In this document: one piece after another, positions 5,649 through 11,839 of the stretch
Layout of the letters: each line of letters begins with the position of its first letter
Position numbering within the stretch: position 1 is the first letter of the stretch
Assembly (NCBI GenBank): GCA_045537235.1
Contig: JAZSPB010000051.1
Coordinates: forward strand, 1-11,839
Direction: 5' to 3'
DNA: 11,839 nucleotides
Source: RGIG8775 sp045537235
Lineage (GTDB): Bacteria; Bacillota; Clostridia; Oscillospirales; CAG-272
Made by a program: the position numbers and the translations under genes
Notes under the pieces: generated by a model
What the model was told of the DNA's origin: nothing
The model's input: the letters and a program-made list of their open reading frames with translations, nothing else
Databases searched by the model: none

Positions 5649-6390
5649 TCAACCGCCCCTTTCGAAACGCGCGGGGCGAAACACCGAAATGACGGTGAAA
5701 AAGGCGACTGAAATAAAACTCGTCCCCATACCCCACCGCATATGCGATCTCACGGACAGAAAGCATGGTCGTCTCCAGCAATTCCCTCGCGCGTCCCAAG
5801 CGCAAAAGCATGATCTGCGCCCCGGGCGTGACCCCGTAGCGTTGTTTGAATCGATTGATAAAATGTATCGTGCTGTAGCCCGCCTCCGCCGCAAGTGACT
5901 CTACCGTAAGAGGCTCTGCATAGTTTCGGCACAACTCCAAAAAAGCACGGGAAACCGAATCGCTGTTCTCGGCAGGCACAGGATGGATCAAATACCAAAT
6001 GTCCCGACAAAAATGTTCGTCAGATTGACCGTCGCTGAAATCATAACGAAAATGACAGTTTCGGAGCGCCGCAAGATTAAAAAAATACCGTTCGGAATCA
6101 CGGGGAGTGATCGGCTCATCTCCGAAAGTCAAAGGGGATTCGGTAACAAGTCGAATCATGCAAAAGGAAGCGGTCTCACGCATAACACGTCGGAAGGATC
6201 GATGAGGAGGACAGACCACCACCTCACCGCGCTTCACCGTGTAGGTCTTTCCGCCGCCTATGGCATAATCGAAGCTTCCACTCTCTACGCAAAACAGAGT
6301 GGGAGCGGTATAGGTCTCCTCGCTGTATATAAACTGCGTTCGCTCCTCGAAAAAGGTACAGAAAGTGATCTTGCAAGGGGGGAATGTCAT
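5635..6390 (-). CDS. AraC/XylS-family transcriptional regulator
   Basis: The 251-residue product starts MTFPPCKITF. A cupin-like N-terminal domain (about 15-90, with GSFDYAIGGGKTYTVKRGEVVVCPPH at 38-63) precedes a C-terminal AraC DNA-binding domain. The two helix-turn-helix units are LTVESLAAEAGYSTIHFINRF (161-181) and SVREIAYAVGYGDEFYFSRLF (211-231), followed by the family signature HFGVSPRAFRK. The frame is open for 48 more codons upstream. The start at 6390 is chosen because a GGAGG site lies 5 bases before it and because the promoter (6503-6531) is inside the longer frame, so a start at 6534 would lie upstream of the transcript. The gene is divergent from the FAD oxidoreductase and shares an overlapping promoter region with it. 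It is therefore a good candidate to regulate that gene and itself. Confidence 0.92.
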   Translation of the reverse strand: MTFPPCKITFCTFFEERTQFIYSEETYTAPTLFCVESGSFDYAIGGGKTYTVKRGEVVVCPPHRSFRRVMRETASFCMIRLVTESPLTFGDEPITPRDSERYFFNLAALRNCHFRYDFSDGQSDEHFCRDIWYLIHPVPAENSDSVSRAFLELCRNYAEPLTVESLAAEAGYSTIHFINRFKQRYGVTPGAQIMLLRLGRARELLETTMLSVREIAYAVGYGDEFYFSRLFHRHFGVSPRAFRKGRLTQNG

Positions 6391-6502
6391 GAGTGCCTCC
6401 GTTATTTTTGAAAATTGTACTTTTTTGGTGGCTTGCGAATTGGCAGAGTCACCTTTTTGTTTTGCGGAAATGAATGGTTTCACTTTTATTTTGTCCATGT
6501 TT

Positions 6503-6531
6503 ATTATAATTCCCTTCATGGAAAAAGTCAA
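6503..6531 (-). promoter_or_regulatory. Promoter for the second AraC-type gene
   Basis: On the minus strand there is a -35 box TTGACT (6526-6531), a 17-base spacer and a perfect -10 box TATAAT (6503-6508). The expected start near 6497 gives a leader of about 107 bases. The -35 box lies inside the spacer of the opposing promoter at 6519-6547. Confidence 0.8.
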
Positions 6532-6547
6532 CAAAAAGAATTATAAT
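6519..6547 (+). promoter_or_regulatory. Overlapping divergent promoter for the FAD oxidoreductase
   Basis: There is a perfect -10 box TATAAT (6542-6547) and, 17 bases upstream, a weak -35 box TGGAAA (6519-6524, four of six). It is the mirror image of the minus-strand promoter around position 6525. The perfect 10-bp inverted repeat ATTATAATTC/GAATTATAAT (6503-6512 and 6538-6547) contains both -10 boxes. A weak -35 box is typical of activator-dependent promoters, which would suit control by the adjacent AraC-type protein. That control is inferred. Confidence 0.55.
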
Positions 6548-6681
6548 ATTTTCAGATTGTGATTGCGGAAGATGGGATTTGGGAAAGGAGCTTGTCGAAC
6601 AACGCCTCTCTTCTCTCTCAAAAACTGCCCCATTTCCCTCTCTGCAAACCAAAATCCCACAAAAAAGAAAGGATTCCCTCA

Positions 6682-7950
6682 ATGCAAACGATCAAAGAAC
6701 ACCTTGAAACCCCCATTCGCGGCACATATGAAGTTATTGTAGTCGGCGCAGGACCTGCCGGTTGCGGTGCCGCACTGGCCGCCGCAAGAGCCGGCGCAAA
6801 AACTTTGATTTTAGACAAATTCAACTGTCTGGGCGGTCTTTGGACGACCGGCTTTATGAATCCCGTTTTCGATATCCGCAACAAAGGCGGAATCATGAAA
6901 GAATTGTTGGATGAATTGGATGCGCGCGATGCATGGGGCGGCTTTCGGAACATCAGTTTCCACTATGAAGCCATGAAAAAGCTACTGGAAGATAAACTGA
7001 TTGAGGCAGGAGCCGATATCCTTTTCAACACGGTGTACACCAAAACCCTTACGGAAAACAACCGTGTAACGGGAGTCGTTGTAGAAAACATCGACGGACG
7101 CAGTGCGTACCTTGCCAAGACCGTTATTGACTGCACGGGAGACGGCAATGTGGCATCGGGTGCGGGCTGTGCCTATGACATCGGTGCGGACGGGGACTAT
7201 AAGACCTGCCAAGGCATGACCCTCATGTTCCTCGTGGGTAACATCCCCGAAAAATACCGAGAAGGTTTGATGATCGGGGATCTTCTGATTGAGGTATATG
7301 AAAAAGCAGGGCTGAAAATTCCCTTCCGCAGACCTTTTCTCATTCCCGTCCCCAACACCCGCTACGGTGTCGTGCAGTTCACACATATGTATGAATACGA
7401 CCCACTGTCGGCTACCGAAATCACCGCCGCCACGATTGAGGGCAGACGGCAGATGAACGAGGCCTTCGGGCTATTGAAAAAGTATAACCCCGATTTTGCG
7501 GACTTGGAGTTGATCTCCTCCGCCAATGTGCTTGGTGTTCGCGAATCACGCCGCATCATCGGAGAGTATTACCTGTCCGACGAGGACGTGATCCGCGGCA
7601 CACATTTCGAGGATGACATTTCCGAGGGACGCTTCGGAATCGATATCCATCCCAAAGAAGGACAGGCGCAAGATTGCCGCAAGACCAGACCATACGGGAT
7701 TCCCTTCCGCAGCTTGATCCCTCGCGGGATAGACGGTCTTTTGGTGGCAGGTCGGTGTATCTCGGGCAGTCACTTGGCCATGGCATCCTACCGCGTGACC
7801 GGCAACTGCTGTGCCATGGGTGAGGCCGCAGGAAAAGCGGCTGCGTATGTTGCCAAACATGGAGGGGAGTTCCGTGATCTGACGGCAGCCGTTATACGAG
7901 ATCATATTGCTGCACCGTTAAAGCCTGTTATAGAAGGAGCTACAAGATAA
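6682..7950 (+). CDS. FAD-dependent oxidoreductase (FAD_oxidored family)
   Basis: The 422-residue product carries an N-terminal Rossmann dinucleotide-binding motif, YEVIVVGAGPAGCGAALAA (16-34), with the GxGxxG glycines. GGLWTTGFMNPVFD (51-64) follows, as in the FAD_oxidored family of soluble flavoproteins. Other family-like segments are VIDCTGDGNVASGAG (148-162), LGVRESRRIIGEYYLS (284-299) and the C-terminal FAD-contacting LLVAGRCISGSHLAMASYR (353-371). The substrate cannot be told from sequence; such genes often sit in sugar-degradation loci. The frame extends 41 codons upstream, but the start at 6682 has an AAAGGA site 8 bases before it and begins just before the flavin motif. The gene is divergent from an AraC-type regulator. 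Its stop codon is followed directly by the second hairpin repeat, with no base between. Confidence 0.88.
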   Translation: MQTIKEHLETPIRGTYEVIVVGAGPAGCGAALAAARAGAKTLILDKFNCLGGLWTTGFMNPVFDIRNKGGIMKELLDELDARDAWGGFRNISFHYEAMKKLLEDKLIEAGADILFNTVYTKTLTENNRVTGVVVENIDGRSAYLAKTVIDCTGDGNVASGAGCAYDIGADGDYKTCQGMTLMFLVGNIPEKYREGLMIGDLLIEVYEKAGLKIPFRRPFLIPVPNTRYGVVQFTHMYEYDPLSATEITAATIEGRRQMNEAFGLLKKYNPDFADLELISSANVLGVRESRRIIGEYYLSDEDVIRGTHFEDDISEGRFGIDIHPKEGQAQDCRKTRPYGIPFRSLIPRGIDGLLVAGRCISGSHLAMASYRVTGNCCAMGEAAGKAAAYVAKHGGEFRDLTAAVIRDHIAAPLKPVIEGATR

Positions 7951-8146
7951 CCGCCTGCGGGCGGGGAGGTCGCTTTTTGGAAAAAGCTCCGCAAAACTTT
8001 TGATCCGCGCCCTTGCTGAAGTTTGAGCGAACATACTGCACCCCATTTAGTGCCGCTATGTTCGCACTAACTACCAAAAGGGCGCGGATCAAAAGTTTTT
8101 TGCGGAGCTTTTTTCCAAAAAAGCGACCTCCCCCGCCCGCAGGCGG
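7951..8146. repeat. Long-hairpin dispersed repeat, copy 2
   Basis: Inverted arms at 7951-8035 and 8057-8146 enclose a 21-base centre. The outer ends match as CCGCCTGCGGGCGGGG, followed by the same AGGTCGCTTTTT, AGCTCCGC and CTTTTGATCCGC blocks as copy 1. The inner stem GCGAACATA/TATGTTCGC is perfect. A 12-base segment between outer and inner stems (8014-8026 region against 8066-8078) is poorly paired. The centre (8025-8046) matches copy 1 (1760-1781) in 20 of 22 positions when reversed, so this copy is inverted relative to copy 1. It occupies the whole gap between the convergent oxidoreductase and ABC genes except five bases, and could terminate transcription from both sides. Confidence 0.88.
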
Positions 8147-8151
8147 CAGCG

Positions 8152-9978
8152 TTACTCTTTTTTGTACTTCTCAGCTTGAATATTAAACATTTCGGCATAC
8201 TTGCCGTTTTTTTCCATCAACTCATCGTGAGAACCGCATTCTATGATCTCACCGTTAGAGAACATATAGATACGGTCGGCCATGCGGGTGGTGGAAAGGC
8301 GGTGAGAAATGAAGATCACCGTTTTGTCCTTGGCATCCTCCATCATTGAGCGGTTGAGCTCATATTCGGCAATGGGGTCAAGAGCCGAGGAGGGCTCATC
8401 CATGATGATGATATCGAAGGGACGGGCAAAGACACGGGCGATAGCGATCTTTTGTGCCTCGCCGCCCGAAAGCTCGGTGCCGTCTTTCTCAAATTCACGG
8501 GTCAATTGCGTATCGATGCCGCTTGGGAGCTTGGTCAATTTGTCTTCGAAGGAGGCTGAGCGGAGCGCGGCGTGTACTACCGGCTCTTGGTCCTCGGTAT
8601 AGGGAGCGCCCAGCACGTTTTCTGCGATGGATGCCGCAAAGATCTTATAGTCTTGGAACACTGCGCCGATATGGTCGCGATAATCATCCAGCTTGTAGTC
8701 GCGAATGTTTCGACCGTTGTAAAGCACCTCGCCCTCAACAGGGTCATACAAACGCATGAGAAGCTTGGTCAGGGTGGTCTTTCCCGCCCCGTTATAGCCG
8801 ACAAATGCGATCTTTTCGCCGCGGCGCAGCTCCAGATCCACATGGTGCAGAACTTGCTTTTTCTTATCCCCCTCGCCGTAGGAGAAGGACACGTTGCGAA
8901 GGGAGAGCATCTCAAAGCCGTCCACATCCTCGGTGCCGCTGACCACTTTGGGTTCATAGTCGATAAAGCGGCGGAACTTTTCGATGTAGATACTGTGCTC
9001 ATTGAATTTGGTCAGGTAGTTGATGACCTGATTGGAGCTACTGTAGATCGTCCACATGGCATTGATACCTGCCGAGAAATCACCCAGCGAAAAGCCGGCA
9101 TCCTTGACATACCGAACGATCAAATAGCAAGTGACCACAAGGTCGAACAGCAGATAGGCCACGAGTTCCGACATAAGCGCCACAATGAACATCTTACCGC
9201 GGTACTTTTTCTCCACGCCGATCTTTCTTTGGTTTTGGACACCGTAGTCATGGCGCAGATGGGCGGAGATCCCGCCTTGCCGCACCTCTTTGGCATGATC
9301 GGCCAGGTAGAACACGCGCTTGATATAATCCATGCGGCGGACGATGGGGACGATCTCCTCTTGACGCTTGAGATTCAATCGGTTAGAAATGATCTTAAGC
9401 GCAAAGCCGAGCGGAACGAACAAAAGAATGATCAATCCCACAAAGGGATCCATGGCGATCAAAATAGATGTCGTTCCCACAATGGTGAGGATCTGCTGCA
9501 AGAACCTTCGAAAATCGTCACGGAGCTGTGCCGCACGGGAATCCGACTCGCGGATCGCCCAGATGAAATCGTTGTAGAATTCGGGGTCGTCGTAACAGCT
9601 CTGATCCAACGAGCAAGCCTTGCGATAAAGCTCACCCTGCATCTTTTCGTGCAATTTGTGATTGGTTCGAAGAATGGTCAGATTCCAAATATAGGAGGTG
9701 GAAAAGGACAGCGCCAAGTGGAGCAAAACCAAGAGGATCGCCACGATCGCGATGCGGCGATAATCCTCGAGTGTCGTTCCCGTTTCGATCGCGTCAAATA
9801 CAAAGTTGACAAAGATGACATTACGAAGCACCGACTGTCCTGCGTTGAGGACGGCATTGATGATGCCCCATATCATCGCACCGGGGGTGTAGCGGAACAG
9901 GTAACGGAAGAGAAACAGGGTATTTCCCATCACACGGAGCGGATTGTGTCGCTCTTTTTTCTTTGCCGAATTGCTCAT
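8152..9978 (-). CDS. ABC exporter half-transporter (permease plus ATPase), second subunit
   Basis: The 608-residue product has a six-helix membrane domain (about 20-320) fused to a nucleotide-binding domain (about 355-600), the type I (ABCB-like) exporter layout. Visible ATPase motifs are Walker A GYNGAGKT (394-401), the Q-loop in AVFQD (439-443), signature LSGGEAQ (503-509), Walker B IIIMDEP with catalytic Glu528, the D-loop SALDP and switch His559. The signature has Glu where the consensus has Gln. All catalytic residues are present. The start chosen gives an ATGA overlap with the upstream gene and has a GGAGG site 7 bases before it; an upstream in-frame ATG lacks this. It probably pairs with the upstream subunit as a heterodimer, and the tight overlap suggests matched synthesis. 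The exported substrate (drug, peptide or lipid) cannot be told. Confidence 0.93.
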   Translation of the reverse strand: MSNSAKKKERHNPLRVMGNTLFLFRYLFRYTPGAMIWGIINAVLNAGQSVLRNVIFVNFVFDAIETGTTLEDYRRIAIVAILLVLLHLALSFSTSYIWNLTILRTNHKLHEKMQGELYRKACSLDQSCYDDPEFYNDFIWAIRESDSRAAQLRDDFRRFLQQILTIVGTTSILIAMDPFVGLIILLFVPLGFALKIISNRLNLKRQEEIVPIVRRMDYIKRVFYLADHAKEVRQGGISAHLRHDYGVQNQRKIGVEKKYRGKMFIVALMSELVAYLLFDLVVTCYLIVRYVKDAGFSLGDFSAGINAMWTIYSSSNQVINYLTKFNEHSIYIEKFRRFIDYEPKVVSGTEDVDGFEMLSLRNVSFSYGEGDKKKQVLHHVDLELRRGEKIAFVGYNGAGKTTLTKLLMRLYDPVEGEVLYNGRNIRDYKLDDYRDHIGAVFQDYKIFAASIAENVLGAPYTEDQEPVVHAALRSASFEDKLTKLPSGIDTQLTREFEKDGTELSGGEAQKIAIARVFARPFDIIIMDEPSSALDPIAEYELNRSMMEDAKDKTVIFISHRLSTTRMADRIYMFSNGEIIECGSHDELMEKNGKYAEMFNIQAEKYKKE

Positions 9979-11810
9979 GCGTCCACCTCCTCGCCAACAT
10001 ATTTCTGTGCCTGCTTGTGCCACATATCGGCATATTTTCCGTGCATGGCCAACAGCTCGGAGTGGGTACCGCTCTCTGCGATCTCCCCATTTTCAAACAG
10101 ATAGATCTTGTCCGCCATGGTGGCGCTGGACAGACGGTGAGAAATGAAAATGACCGTCTTATCGCGGCACGCGCGGAACATATTTTCATACATCTTACTT
10201 TCAGCGATCGGGTCAAGTGCAGAGGAGGGCTCGTCGAGAATAGCGATCTCGGAGTTACCGGCAAACACGCGGGCAATGGCGATCTTTTGTGCCTCACCGC
10301 CCGAAAATACCACACCTTTTTCGTCGAACTCGCGAGTTACGATGGTGTCCATGCCTTGCTCCAATGCCTCAACGCGCTCCAACGCATCGCTCTCTTGAAG
10401 AGCCTCGCGCACGCGCTTCCGATCCTCCTCGGTCACATCGCCGCGCAAAAGCACGTTCTCTGCCACCGACACCGAAAAAAGACGGCAGTCTTGAAAGACC
10501 GTTCCGAACAGATCGCGGTAAGCCGACAAACGGAGGGTCTTGATATCGGCGCCATCCAATGTGATCTCGCCCTCGGTCACATCGTAAAGGCGCATCAGAA
10601 GCTTGACCAATGTGGTCTTACCCGCGCCGTTATGTCCTACAATGGCGATCTTATCACCGCGCTTGATGTCAAGGCTGATGTTTTTGAGGGTGGGCTTTTC
10701 CGCGCCCTCATAGGTAAAGCTGATATTGCGCAAAGAAAGCGTTTCAAAATCATGGGGAGACGGCGCCTTCTCATCCTCGGGCATAGCCACCTCATAATTC
10801 ATAAACTCGCGCAAATTCTCGATATACAGTGCGTGTTTATCAAAGGAAATGAGGTTTTCAAACAGCCATTCCAGATTGCCGGAAATGCGGTTGATCGAGT
10901 TGATGACCACGAAACAGTCACCTACCGACATAATACCCTTGACCACGGTTCGGTACGAGGCAAAAAGCACTGTGCCGAGATAGGAGATTGCCCAATACGG
11001 AACCGCCCAGACGAAGGGATTCAAAAAGGACACCCTACGTCCGTAATGGGTACTCAGTTGCCACAGCTTGCCCGTAGTTTTTTGCATCCGTCCCAGCATT
11101 ACGTCTTTCATGTCGGTCAGGCGCATCTCCTTGGAATAGTCGGCAAGGTAGAAGGTACGGCGCACATAATCGCGGCGGCGCGTCTCTTCTCTGACCTCCA
11201 TATCCCGCTTATAGTTCAAGCGGTTGACCTTTTTGCCGAACAAAACGGTAAAGACGGCAGGAGCCACCGAAAAGGGCAAAAAGATGGGGCTGATGGTGAT
11301 GACGAAAGCGGAATTGGCAATGACAGAAGTCAGCGCCCACGCAAGGCTACTGATGCTGTCCAACACTTTCAGGGCGCGGTCGGTGGCTTCGTCGGAGGCC
11401 TTAATGAATTTATCAAAAAACTCGGGGCGCTCGTAGCAGGAAAGTTCCACCTCTGCCGCCTTTTTTTGCAATTGTCGTTGTATGTACTCACCCGTTTTGG
11501 CGGAAGCGATGGGGCGGTACAGTTTATAATAGCCCCAATAGAGGATATCATTGCCTGCGCTGACGGCAAACATGACACAAACCTCCAAAAGAATGGTTTG
11601 GAGTTTTTCGCCTGCGGCGAGAGAGTCGAGGACGTGCTTGAGCAAATAGACGCCAACAAGGGTATTGACCAACGCGCCGATCACGGAGATCAAAATATCA
11701 AAAATGATCATGGCGGGGGCTGCTTTGGCTATCATACCCAACATATAAAAGTTATTGGCAATTCCGCGTCCTCGGGGGAGTTTTTGTTTTTCTTCTTTTT
11801 GGTCTTTCAT
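9975..11810 (-). CDS. ABC exporter half-transporter (permease plus ATPase), first subunit
   Basis: The 611-residue product has a charged N-terminus (1-16), a type I exporter membrane domain (about 25-320) and a nucleotide-binding domain (about 355-600). Walker A GHNGAGKTT (392-400), the Q-loop in TVFQD (437-441), signature FSGGEAQ (502-508), Walker B IAILDEP with catalytic Glu527, SALDP and switch His558 are all present. This subunit therefore looks ATPase-competent. Both NBDs share the SGGEAQKIAIARVFA signature and similar linker text, so the two genes look like old duplicates. An AAGGAG site lies 4-5 bases upstream of ATG. Its stop overlaps the start of the second subunit by ATGA. No substrate-binding protein gene is nearby, consistent with export. 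The promoter is not seen; only 29 bases remain to the window edge. Confidence 0.93.
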   Translation of the reverse strand: MKDQKEEKQKLPRGRGIANNFYMLGMIAKAAPAMIIFDILISVIGALVNTLVGVYLLKHVLDSLAAGEKLQTILLEVCVMFAVSAGNDILYWGYYKLYRPIASAKTGEYIQRQLQKKAAEVELSCYERPEFFDKFIKASDEATDRALKVLDSISSLAWALTSVIANSAFVITISPIFLPFSVAPAVFTVLFGKKVNRLNYKRDMEVREETRRRDYVRRTFYLADYSKEMRLTDMKDVMLGRMQKTTGKLWQLSTHYGRRVSFLNPFVWAVPYWAISYLGTVLFASYRTVVKGIMSVGDCFVVINSINRISGNLEWLFENLISFDKHALYIENLREFMNYEVAMPEDEKAPSPHDFETLSLRNISFTYEGAEKPTLKNISLDIKRGDKIAIVGHNGAGKTTLVKLLMRLYDVTEGEITLDGADIKTLRLSAYRDLFGTVFQDCRLFSVSVAENVLLRGDVTEEDRKRVREALQESDALERVEALEQGMDTIVTREFDEKGVVFSGGEAQKIAIARVFAGNSEIAILDEPSSALDPIAESKMYENMFRACRDKTVIFISHRLSSATMADKIYLFENGEIAESGTHSELLAMHGKYADMWHKQAQKYVGEEVDA

Positions 11811-11839
11811 ATATCTCCTTGTTAGTTGGGGGGCGCTTG

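Noticed and set aside
6391..6534. Extended N-terminus of the second AraC-type protein
   Set aside because: The extension covers the gene's own promoter, and the internal ATG at 6390 has the GGAGG site.
6559..6681. Extended N-terminus of the FAD oxidoreductase
   Set aside because: The extra 41 residues have no flavoprotein character and the ATG at 6682 has an AAAGGA site right before the flavin-binding motif.
1664..8146. Composite transposon bounded by the two hairpin repeats
   Set aside because: No transposase lies between them, no target duplication was seen, and both copies sit neatly at gene ends, so independent repeat copies are simpler.
9963..11825. Plus-strand frame of 620 codons opposite the first ABC subunit, and a similar 510-codon frame at 8572-10104
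   Set aside because: They lie antisense to complete ABC genes with all motifs in place. Long antisense frames arise from codon bias; the translated products show no recognisable domain.

Overview
The window looks like a chromosomal piece of an uncultured anaerobic gut-type member of the Clostridia (Firmicutes). The evidence is an rpmG-secE pair, consensus sigma-A type promoters (TTGACA / 17 bp / TATAAT) before most genes, strong GGAGG ribosome binding sites, a GH115-like glycosidase with an SGNH esterase, and AraC-type regulators. The taxonomic placement is inferred from gene content only.

Layout from left to right. Bases 1-540 hold the start of a housekeeping operon on the minus strand, rpmG (L33) followed by a truncated secE, with a strong promoter and a structured mRNA leader. 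Bases 573-3750 hold two minus-strand carbohydrate-active enzymes, an SGNH/GDSL esterase and a short GH115-like alpha-glucuronidase. Each has its own promoter, and a 192-bp hairpin repeat lies between them. Together they would fit removal of acyl and glucuronyl side groups from hemicellulose fragments inside the cell. Bases 3751-4854 have no convincing gene. They contain two related repeat copies in opposite orientation, a 66-bp tandem array of hairpins behind a good plus-strand promoter, and several perfect stems.

Bases 4855-6390 hold two convergent AraC/XylS-type regulators. The second is divergent from a FAD-dependent oxidoreductase (6682-7950), and the two genes share an unusually symmetrical, overlapping pair of promoters inside a 10-bp inverted repeat. 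A second copy of the hairpin repeat (7951-8146) fills the gap between the oxidoreductase and the next gene. Bases 8152-11810 encode, on the minus strand, two half-size ABC exporters that overlap by ATGA and probably form a heterodimer.

The protein genes belong to known families. The less explained signals are non-coding: (1) a dispersed long-hairpin repeat at gene 3' ends, with a conserved central loop, one copy of which supplies the C-terminus and stop codon of the GH115 gene; (2) the 3.9-4.8 kb inverted repeat region, whose tandem hairpins differ by pairing-preserving changes in the plus-strand RNA and which may supply a promoter to the adjacent AraC gene; (3) the mirror-symmetrical divergent promoter at 6503-6547.
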